Source: Aquilonibacter sp963820185 | Lineage (GTDB): Bacteria > Vulcanimicrobiota > Vulcanimicrobiia > Vulcanimicrobiales > Vulcanimicrobiaceae | Length of the DNA stretch: 64,000 bases | Assembly: GCA_963820185.1 (NCBI GenBank) | Contig: CAWFYV010000005.1 | Coordinates: 1 to 64,000, forward strand | Direction: 5' to 3' | Program-made: the position numbers and the translations under genes | Part shown: positions 8,054 to 14,595 of the stretch, piece after piece | Position numbering within the stretch: position 1 is the stretch's first letter | How the letters are laid out: every line of letters begins with the position of its first letter | Notes under the pieces: generated by a model | Told to the model about the DNA's origin: nothing | Seen by the model: only the letters and a program-made list of their open reading frames with translations | Databases searched by the model: none

Positions 8054-8554
8054 TCACGCTTCGTACGGCCAGGGCATGCCGATCGCCGCAGCCAGGCGCC
8101 GCTCTTCGGCTTCCATCAGCGCGCGTTCGCCGGCTTCCATATGATCGTGGCCGAGCACGTGCAGCAACCCGTGGATCATCAAACGCTCGAGCTCGCGCTG
8201 CAGCGGCGCATCGTAGCCGGCGGCCTGCCGCCGCGCGGTCTCGATCGAAATGACGATATCGCCCATAGCAGCTCTGGGCCCACGCGCTTTGCGTGTGGGG
8301 CGCGCAGCCGAAGGCGCAGCGCCTTTGACTATCGGGTCCCCAAATCCGAAGTCGGAAAGCTGAGCACATCGGTCGGTTTGTCTTTGCCGCGGTGCGCGCG
8401 GTTGAGCTCGCGGATCGCACCGTCATCGACCAACGACAGCGAGATCGCGGCATCGCCACCGATCGACGCTCGCCAACAGCTTGCGCATCGCGCTCTTGAG
8501 CGCGCGCGCGTCGACGCCGCTGTTGCGCACGTCGTTACGATAGTGGATTGTCAT
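8054..8554 (-). pseudogene. ybeY: ybeY (endoribonuclease), frameshifted and interrupted by a palindromic repeat
   Basis: YbeY is a zinc-dependent single-strand endoribonuclease for 16S rRNA maturation and ribosome quality control. Three pieces are recognisable. The N-terminal part is MTIHYRNDVRNSGVD (ATG at 8554, overlapping phoH). A middle part in another frame has LVDDGAIRELNRAHRGKDK and TDVLSFP. The C-terminal part after 8266 has GDIVISIETA and the metal site HGLLHVLGHDH. A one-base shift near 8461 and a roughly 53-bp palindromic element at 8276-8328 separate them; the middle frame hits TAG at the element. The gene cannot make YbeY as written, which is surprising for a nearly universal gene. 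Confidence 0.75.
8276..8328 (-). repeat. REP-like palindromic repeat, copy 1 (inside ybeY)
   Basis: Read on the minus strand it begins TCAAAGGCGCTGCGCC, passes through GGCTGCGCGCCCC, and ends with a hairpin (CCCACACGC, AAA, GCGCGTGGG). The first half is itself palindromic (AAGGCG-CTG-CGCCTT). A copy with the same left half and a different loop lies at 48911-48959. It sits between the TSDLG and GDIVIS parts of ybeY. Confidence 0.6.
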
Positions 8555-9467
8555 GCTGATAGGCACGAATGATCTTCGCGACCAGCGGATGGCGCACGAC
8601 ATCGGTATCGGTGAGCTCGACCGCGCCGACATCATCGAGCGTGCCAAGCCGGCGTGCAGCGTCACGCAAGCCGCTGCGCGATCCCGACGGCAGATCGATT
8701 TGCGTCACGTCGCCGTTAACGACCATCTTCGAGCCCGCGCCCAAACGCGTGAGAAACATCTTCAGTTGATCCGAGCTCGCGTTTTGCGCCTCGTCGAGAA
8801 TCACGAATGCGTCGTTCAGCGTACGGCCGCGCATGTACGCGAGCGGTGCCACCTCGATCGTGCCGCGCTCGAGATACCGCGCAACCACCGCACCGTCCAG
8901 CAACTCTTCGAGCGAATCGTAGAGTGGACGCAGATACGGATCGACCTTTTCGCGCAGATCGCCGGGGAGAAAGCCCAGCTTCTCGCCGGCTTCAACCGCT
9001 GGTCGCGAAAGGATCACGCGCGTCACGTCGTGGTTCTTGAGTGCACGCACCGCCATCACAACGGCAAGAAAGGTCTTTCCGGTTCCGGCCGGACCGATAC
9101 CGAACGTCAGCGTGTTGCGTGCGATCGATTCGACAAATGCGCGTTGGCCTGCGGTCTTGGGCCGAATCTCTTTGCCGCGCTGCGATCGCAGCAGCGTGCC
9201 GGGCACGGTTTCGGTGATCGCAAGCGCCACGTCGTCGGGCGTGATCTGCGCGCCACCGACCGCGGCATCGAGCATCCGCCGCACGGCATGCTCGGCGCGT
9301 TCAACGTTGACGGCTGACCCCGCAAGGAACAACCGGTCGCCGTCGGCGCGAACGCTCACTCGAAGGCGCTCTTCCAGCGCCGAGAGATTCTGATCGAATT
9401 GTCCGAAGAGGCGGACGCGATCTGCCAGATCGCTTAGATCGACGGTTCGCTGTGACGTGGACTCCAG
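8535..9467 (-). CDS. phoH: PhoH-like ATPase, apparent CTG start
   Basis: PhoH-family RNA-associated ATPase, usually next to ybeY as here. The P-loop GPAGTGKT, Walker B VILDEAQN and conserved SRPAVEAGE and MRGRTLNDAF are all present. From the first canonical start (GTG at 9359) the protein has 274 residues and lacks part of the N-terminal KH-like region. In-frame coding continues upstream with a family-like segment (TVDLSDLADRVRLFGQFD). No ATG, GTG or TTG occurs there; CTG at 9467, eight bases after a GGAG, gives 310 residues, near the family norm. The stop overlaps ybeY by 20 nt. Confidence 0.85.
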   Translation of the reverse strand: MESTSQRTVDLSDLADRVRLFGQFDQNLSALEERLRVSVRADGDRLFLAGSAVNVERAEHAVRRMLDAAVGGAQITPDDVALAITETVPGTLLRSQRGKEIRPKTAGQRAFVESIARNTLTFGIGPAGTGKTFLAVVMAVRALKNHDVTRVILSRPAVEAGEKLGFLPGDLREKVDPYLRPLYDSLEELLDGAVVARYLERGTIEVAPLAYMRGRTLNDAFVILDEAQNASSDQLKMFLTRLGAGSKMVVNGDVTQIDLPSGSRSGLRDAARRLGTLDDVGAVELTDTDVVRHPLVAKIIRAYQHDNPLS

Positions 9468-9845
9468 ATTGTCTTCTCCTGCATCGATTTCGGCGGCCCC
9501 AACACTTCGGCGGCAACGATTGCCCGCACGAGCGTCGCGCTACCTCCGAACATACCACGAATCGGTGAGGTTCCAACGTGCGCCGGCGTCGGGAACGGCA
9601 TCGGCCGTGGCGCGGGGGTCGCGTCGGCCGCCCGGGGCGCGATGACGACCTTCGGCGGCGCAATCGAGAACCGGCGCGACCGGAGCACTCGGTGCCAGAA
9701 CCGGCGGCATCGCGTATGCCTGAGCCTGAGGTGGCGCCTCCTGCACGCGCTGCGCGTTGCGCGCGCGCATCACGTTGCGCCGGATGCTCGAGAACACCGC
9801 GATCGCCACGATGATGATCCAAATCAGGCCACCGAAACCGTGCAT
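9434..9845 (-). pseudogene. Small single-pass membrane protein, frameshifted
   Basis: The ATG at 9845 begins MHGFGGLIWIIIVAIAVFSSI, one transmembrane helix followed by a basic stretch and a Pro/Ala-rich linker. Near 9675 coding-like sequence continues in another frame (IAPPKVVIAPRA, then TSPIRGMFGGSATLVRAI and VAAEVLGPPKSM) to a TAA at 9436. One base inserted near 9675 explains the break. I do not recognise the family. It lies between floA and phoH with short spacing and is probably co-transcribed. Function unknown. Confidence 0.5.
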
Positions 9846-9848
9846 CGA

Positions 9849-10859
9849 TTACCTCGGCGGTTGCGGCGGCTGCGTCGCATCCGGGGGCGTGCCTTCGACG
9901 CTGTTACCTATGGAATCGCGCATGCCGGTATCAGCCTGCAGATTTCTCAGCTTATAGTAATCCATCACACCGAGGTTCCCGCTCCTGAACGCTTCCGCGA
10001 TGGCCAGCGGGATCGAGGCTTCAGCTTCTACGACTTTCACACGCATCGCTTGCGTCTCGGCCTTCTGCTCCTGTTCGGCCGCTTGCGCGGCGTATTGGCG
10101 CTCCGCGGCCTTGGCTTGCGCGATCTTGCGATCGGCGTCGGCTTGCGAGGTCTGCAATTCGGCACCGATGTTCTTGCCGACGTCGACGTCGGCGATATCG
10201 ATCGAGACGATCTCGAACGCCGTTCCCGCGTCTAAGCCTTTTGCGAGCACGGTCTTCGAAATGCGGTCGGGATACTCGAGCACTTCTTTGTGGTCGATCG
10301 CTGCGCCGACCGCAGCGACGACGCCTTCGCCAACACGCGCAATGACCGTCTGCTCGCCGGCTCCGCCAACGTAGCGATCGAGGTTGCTGCGCACGGTGAC
10401 ACGCGCTTTGACGTTGAGCTGAATGCCGTTCTGCGCGACGCCTTGGAAGGTCGGCGTCTCGATGACCTTGGGCGTGACCGAGGTCTGTAGCGCTTCGACC
10501 ACATTGCGTCCAGCCAGGTCGATTGCCGCGGCACGCTGCCAGTCGAGCGGGATCTGCGCGCGCTGCGCGGCGATCATGGCAAAGGTCACGTTCTCGACGT
10601 TACCACCGGCGAGGAAGTGCGACTGCATTTGATCGACGGTGAGATTCAAGCCGGCTTTCCGCGCGCGCACGTAGTTCGCCACGATGACGCTGGGCGGAAT
10701 GCCGATCAGGCGCATGCGAACCAGCGTAATAATGCTCAGCGGCACACCCGCTGCGAGCGTGCGGATCCACGTCCCAATCGGAAAATAATAGAGGAACACG
10801 AAGAAGAGAATGATCGCGATAATGACGACGATCACTACGCCGATCGTTGCGAGTTCCAC
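9849..10859 (-). CDS. floA: FloA-type flotillin-like protein (SPFH)
   Basis: 336 residues. A very hydrophobic N-terminal hairpin (VVIVVIIAIILFFVFLYYF and the following segment) is followed by an SPFH domain (KARVTVRSNLDRYVGGAGEQ, GIQLNVKARV) and a coiled-coil with AAERQYAAQAAEQEQKAE. FloA scaffolds membrane microdomains and is typically encoded next to an NfeD protein, as here. GTG start 14 nt after nfeD. Length matches FloA. Confidence 0.92.
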   Translation of the reverse strand: MELATIGVVIVVIIAIILFFVFLYYFPIGTWIRTLAAGVPLSIITLVRMRLIGIPPSVIVANYVRARKAGLNLTVDQMQSHFLAGGNVENVTFAMIAAQRAQIPLDWQRAAAIDLAGRNVVEALQTSVTPKVIETPTFQGVAQNGIQLNVKARVTVRSNLDRYVGGAGEQTVIARVGEGVVAAVGAAIDHKEVLEYPDRISKTVLAKGLDAGTAFEIVSIDIADVDVGKNIGAELQTSQADADRKIAQAKAAERQYAAQAAEQEQKAETQAMRVKVVEAEASIPLAIAEAFRSGNLGVMDYYKLRNLQADTGMRDSIGNSVEGTPPDATQPPQPPR

Positions 10860-10873
10860 GGAAATAAGGCTCC

Positions 10874-12187
10874 TTACTTATAGCTCGGAAGTGTAACCGG
10901 CTCGACAAAGATGCGCGCACCCTCGACGCGCATGACGCGGACGGGCGTTCCCGCCGCGATGAATTCTCCCTCGGTCAGCACATCAACGCGCTTTCCGTCG
11001 ATTTGGGCGACCCCCGCCGGGCGAAGATACGAGGCCGCAACGCCGGTCATGCCGCGCAGCGACGAGAAGTCGCTGCTCGCGACGTAGTCGGGACCCTGCG
11101 ATTCCACCAGGGCCAAACGGCGCATCCACGCGCTTTGCGGGTAGTAGCGTGTAAAGACCGCAAACAAGATCGCGGTCAGGACAATTGCTGAAGCAATCGA
11201 CTGGATCGCAAGGAACGTGAACGGGATACCAAAGGCGAGAAAGACCGACGCGAGCAACGCGAGGCCGCCCAAGACGCCGGGGAAGCCATGACCGGGCACG
11301 ACATGTAACTCCCAAAGAATGCCGAGCAGTCCGATCACCGCGAGTGCGATCACGAGTCCATTCGAGAACCCGGCGTAGATATGCGTACCGAAGAAAAGCC
11401 CGAGGGCGAGGATGCCGATCGTACCGGCGATCCCGTGCAGTGTCTGCATCTCAATAATCAACCCCAGTCCAGCGACCGTGAGCAGCAGCGACGTAATGAT
11501 CGGCTGATTGATGAAGCGCGCCAGCTCTTCGCCCCAGGTGTAGTCGGGCTTCACGCGCGGTGCGTCGGCGAGATGCACCGTGCCGAGCGCTGCCGTAAGG
11601 GTTGGCTCGATCGCGTCGGCCATTCCGAGCTTTACCGCGTCTTGCGCAGAAAGCGTCAAGATCGTCCCCGGCGTCTTATAGCCGGGCACGTCGATGTTCT
11701 TGTCGACGAAGGCCGCCGCCAGCTTTTCCGGACGATGATTGCGCTGGGCGGTCGCGGTGAACAGCGCTTTGACCGCCGATATCGTTTCGGAATTGTCCGG
11801 ATGCGGCAGGGCCGACCCGAGCGCAGAACCGGGCGCCATGAAGATGCGCGAGGTTGACAACGTGATCAGCGACGCAGCTGAAAACGCGCGACGTTCGACA
11901 AAGGCATAGACGGGTTCGTGCGCGCCGAAAATCGCGCCGCGAATATCTTGCGCTGCTTCGACCAAACCGCCGTCGCTATCGACGTCGAGAATAACGGCGG
12001 AAACATGTTCCTCGTCGGCCTGCGCGATCGCACGCTGCACCAAGTGCGCCATGCCGTCGTCGACCATCCCGGAGATTGGGACGACCATAACCGCCCCCGA
12101 AGGGGTTGCCGCGCGCGCCAGCCCGGCCAGACCGGCCGCTGCAAACGCGAGCGCGAACGCGACGCGGACCAAGCGAAGAGCAACCAT
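10874..12187 (-). CDS. NfeD family ClpP-class membrane serine protease
   Basis: 437 residues. A signal peptide (about 1-26) precedes an N-terminal ClpP/SppA-like protease domain (about 30-215; VILDVDSDGGLVEAA, FSAASLITLSTSRIFMAPGS with the candidate Ser). Three to five membrane helices follow (about 235-350) and a C-terminal NfeD OB-fold (GMTGVAASYLRPAG through VRVMRVEGARIFVEP). It works with the flotillin encoded just downstream, probably in membrane quality control. ATG start; likely the first gene of the long minus-strand operon. Confidence 0.9.
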   Translation of the reverse strand: MVALRLVRVAFALAFAAAGLAGLARAATPSGAVMVVPISGMVDDGMAHLVQRAIAQADEEHVSAVILDVDSDGGLVEAAQDIRGAIFGAHEPVYAFVERRAFSAASLITLSTSRIFMAPGSALGSALPHPDNSETISAVKALFTATAQRNHRPEKLAAAFVDKNIDVPGYKTPGTILTLSAQDAVKLGMADAIEPTLTAALGTVHLADAPRVKPDYTWGEELARFINQPIITSLLLTVAGLGLIIEMQTLHGIAGTIGILALGLFFGTHIYAGFSNGLVIALAVIGLLGILWELHVVPGHGFPGVLGGLALLASVFLAFGIPFTFLAIQSIASAIVLTAILFAVFTRYYPQSAWMRRLALVESQGPDYVASSDFSSLRGMTGVAASYLRPAGVAQIDGKRVDVLTEGEFIAAGTPVRVMRVEGARIFVEPVTLPSYK

Positions 12188-12335
12188 GCTGGATGCTACT
12201 TACGCAATATCGCAAGGTTTCTTCTTCAATAGGCCGGTTGGCCCCGGGACCTCCCCCGCACTCGGCGAAGCCAAGGCAGGGTAAGGGCTCCCCTGGATTT
12301 CTTTTGATTCGCACTTGAGAGGAACGGAGTTTTTC

Positions 12336-12746
12336 ATGCATACCTTTACCCGATTCGCCGGCGCCCTCTGCGCTGCGGCGATCCTTACCGCGCTGGTCTT
12401 CTCGGGACCAGCCGTAGCCCAAAGCAACAAGACGCTGACCTTCCGCAACGCCTCGGGACGCTGCGCATGGATCACGTTATACGGTTATAACGCGAGCACT
12501 ATGGGCGGCACCGCCAACGCCTGGCACATCATCGGCGGCGCGGCGCGTCCCACCTGGGTCGCCCCAGGCCAGTCGAAACACTTCAACATCAATACGCCAC
12601 GCGTCAAAGTTCGCGCTGAGGTCCGGCCGACAGCGGCGTGCAGCGGCAGCGGCGGCAGCCCCGACCTCAGCCGCACCGAGGAGATTCGCAATGTCGACGT
12701 GCTGCAGGTCTCACTTAGCCCCAGCATTCAACTGACGCGACCGTAA
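12336..12746 (+). CDS. Small secreted protein, paralogue of the next gene
   Basis: 136 residues. A clear signal peptide ends at AVAQS; the mature part is about 105 residues with CAWITLYGY and a later Cys. The ATG at 12336 follows GAGAGGAACGGAG, a good ribosome-binding site. An N-terminal NxSGRCAWxTxYG block, a middle F-x-N/R segment and a late Cys align by eye with the following gene, suggesting tandem duplication. Family unknown; likely a small beta-rich periplasmic or extracellular protein. Confidence 0.75.
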   Translation: MHTFTRFAGALCAAAILTALVFSGPAVAQSNKTLTFRNASGRCAWITLYGYNASTMGGTANAWHIIGGAARPTWVAPGQSKHFNINTPRVKVRAEVRPTAACSGSGGSPDLSRTEEIRNVDVLQVSLSPSIQLTRP

Positions 12747-12756
12747 AGGAGGCATC

Positions 12757-13146
12757 GTGAAAAAACATTGGTTCGCTTTTGGCTTTATCGCGACACTCGC
12801 GCTGGTTGCGTCGCCATTCATGGCGTCGGCAAATTCGCAACAGAGCGGCATCTGGATCGTCAACGAGACCCCGAATTGTCTATGGGCTACCGTCTATTCA
12901 GCCGGCAAAATCGTCGGCCGTCCCGGTTGGTTCGCGGCGAACAATAAGGGCGTCTACAGCGTTACTTGGAAAGGCATCGGCCAGCAGTTTGATGTGCGCA
13001 CGGAGATCCTCAGCACGAAGAACTGCCAGGCGCAGAACGCGCAGCATCCGCTGGCGGCCGACATCCGCACCACCGTGCAAGGTAGCCTCGCGTATACGGT
13101 CCGCGTGGTGAAAAACGGAAATAGTTTCCGTTTAATTCGGCAGTAG
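12757..13146 (+). CDS. Small secreted protein, paralogue of the previous gene
   Basis: 129 residues, GTG start after AAAGGAGG, ten bases from the previous stop. The signal peptide ends near MASANSQ. The mature domain has NETPNCLWATVYSAG, then a WFAANN segment and FDVRTEIL with a second Cys. The spacing of the Cys-x-Trp motif, the basic strand and the second Cys parallels the previous gene. The two Cys may form a disulfide. Function unknown. Confidence 0.75.
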   Translation: MKKHWFAFGFIATLALVASPFMASANSQQSGIWIVNETPNCLWATVYSAGKIVGRPGWFAANNKGVYSVTWKGIGQQFDVRTEILSTKNCQAQNAQHPLAADIRTTVQGSLAYTVRVVKNGNSFRLIRQ

Positions 13147-13151
13147 AACGG

Positions 13152-13595
13152 TTACGCGAGTTCTTCGGTAACGATCTGGCGGATCAGGTTGCCGTCGGCA
13201 AGGCCCTTGAGCTGCGGCATCACGGCTTTCATGGCGGCACCCTGATTGCGCCCGTCGGCAGGCAGTCCGGCGAGCGCAGCCTTCACGATCGCGCGAATCT
13301 CATCGGCCGATTTCTGCGCCGGCAGATAGCCGGTCAGAATGTCGCGCTCGGCGCGCTCTTTGTCGGCCAGATCTTGACGACCGGCCTTCTCAAACTCGGC
13401 GAGGGAGTCGTTGCGCTGTTTGACCTGCTTTTGGACAACGGCGAGCTCGTCGGCGTCGGAGAGGTCCGTGCCGGCTTCGGTACGCTTATAGGTAAAGCCC
13501 GAGAGCACTGAACGCAGCGTATCGAGACGCAGCTGGTCGCGCGCCTTCATCGCCTCCTTAAGATCGGAGGCGATGCGGTCTTTCAAACTTCCCAA
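13152..13595 (-). CDS. GatB/YqeY domain protein
   Basis: 147 residues of the YqeY family, related to the tail domain of GatB. Conserved features are LKEAMKARDQLRLDTLRSVLS near the N-terminus and ILTGYLPAQKSADEIRAIV, with the C-terminal helical domain ending ADGNLIRQIVTEEL. Start is TTG at 13595, five bases after rpsU, a very common pairing. The role is unclear in general; the family is suspected to act near translation or amidated tRNA. Confidence 0.88.
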   Translation of the reverse strand: MGSLKDRIASDLKEAMKARDQLRLDTLRSVLSGFTYKRTEAGTDLSDADELAVVQKQVKQRNDSLAEFEKAGRQDLADKERAERDILTGYLPAQKSADEIRAIVKAALAGLPADGRNQGAAMKAVMPQLKGLADGNLIRQIVTEELA

Positions 13596-13600
13596 GGGGT

Positions 13601-13771
13601 TTACGCCCGGCGCTTACGCGCGGCAGCCGACTTCTTCTTGCGGCGAACGCTCGGCTTTTCGTAGTGCTCGTGCTTGCGCGCCTCGGCGAGTATACCCGCC
13701 TTCTGGGTGGCCTTCTTGAAACGGCGCAGCGCGCTCTCGATCGATTCACCCGGAGATACGCGAACTTCCAT
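13601..13771 (-). CDS. rpsU: Ribosomal protein bS21
   Basis: 56 residues, highly basic C-terminus (RRKKKSAAARKRRA). The N-terminus MEVRVSPGESIESALRRFKK is typical of bS21, a small-subunit protein near the anti-Shine-Dalgarno. The ATG at 13771 follows AAAGGGGGG; an upstream in-frame ATG at 13879 would add an implausible leader. A good sigma-70-type promoter sits about 80 nt upstream, and yqeY follows in the same operon. Confidence 0.93.
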   Translation of the reverse strand: MEVRVSPGESIESALRRFKKATQKAGILAEARKHEHYEKPSVRRKKKSAAARKRRA

Positions 13772-13850
13772 TATTGATTGACCCCCCTTTCGTGACGCGC
13801 CGAAGCAGGCACGCAAAAATTTGGACCTCGGTCCCCGAGGCCCAGCGGGT

Positions 13851-13879
13851 ACTGTAGCACAGCCATCAGGGCCCGTCAA
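13851..13879 (-). promoter_or_regulatory. Sigma-70-type promoter for rpsU-yqeY
   Basis: On the minus strand, TTGACG (13879-13874) is followed after exactly 17 bp by TACAGT (13856-13851), preceded by TGC. It faces rpsU and leaves a leader of about 75 nt. It is the best-looking promoter in the window. Confidence 0.65.
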
Positions 13880-13902
13880 ACGGAAAAGCGAACCTCGCCG
13901 CC

Positions 13903-14595
13903 ATGCAGCGATCGAGTTTTCTCATTTCGGCGGTGCCGCTTGCCGCGTGCGCGACCGCCGCCTGCGCCGGCAAGCCCGGCGAGACCATCGGCCTGGTCGA
14001 GACCGCGGCGCAGTTCGACCGGAAGGCCTTCGACCGGACGGTGGCAACCGGGGCCCAATTCCGTCAGGTCTGGGACGCGGGCGCGATCCAGCCACGTATC
14101 TTAGGCGGGGTCAAGAACGGCCTGAACGGCCTGGAGTTCGGCTTCGACATCGCGCCCTCGAACATCGCCGTGGCTTTTGTTTCGCATAACACCTCCAACC
14201 TGATGCTCTACGACGATAGCGCGTGGTCGACGTATCTGCTCGGCCAACTCTTCGGGATCAAGGACCCGACCGGTGCAATCGTGCCCAGGAACATCTTCTT
14301 TCCGAGCCATGCAACCGGATCGAGCAAAGATCCGGGTGATCCACACGGCTTCTACCAAGACGCATCGATTTCGACGCTACAACGGCGCGGCGTCCACTTC
14401 TTCGTCTGCAACACCGCCTTGGTCGAACAGGCCGAAGTCATCGTCAGTGCCGGTGCGAGTAAACAAACCGTTGATGCGGTCGCGAACGCGTTACGCAGTC
14501 ATCTCGTGCCCGGCGCCATGCTGGTGCCATCCGGTGTTGCGGCGATCGCGTATCTGCAAGCGCGTCATGGCTATGCGTATGTGACCGGAAGTTAG
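13903..14595 (+). CDS. Exported protein of unknown function, DsrE-like C-terminus
   Basis: 230 residues. The N-terminus has a short hydrophobic stretch with LAACA and TAACA lipobox-like sites, so it is probably a lipoprotein or a secreted protein. Conserved-looking blocks are SNIAVAFVSHNTSNLMLYDD, GVHFFVCNTALVEQAEVI and the end VPSGVAAIAYLQARHGYAYV. The last resembles exported DsrE/F-fold proteins annotated as sulfur-relay-like, but without the catalytic Cys pattern I would expect. Divergent from rpsU; the 3' end overlaps the next minus-strand gene by 4 nt. Confidence 0.55.
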   Translation: MQRSSFLISAVPLAACATAACAGKPGETIGLVETAAQFDRKAFDRTVATGAQFRQVWDAGAIQPRILGGVKNGLNGLEFGFDIAPSNIAVAFVSHNTSNLMLYDDSAWSTYLLGQLFGIKDPTGAIVPRNIFFPSHATGSSKDPGDPHGFYQDASISTLQRRGVHFFVCNTALVEQAEVIVSAGASKQTVDAVANALRSHLVPGAMLVPSGVAAIAYLQARHGYAYVTGS

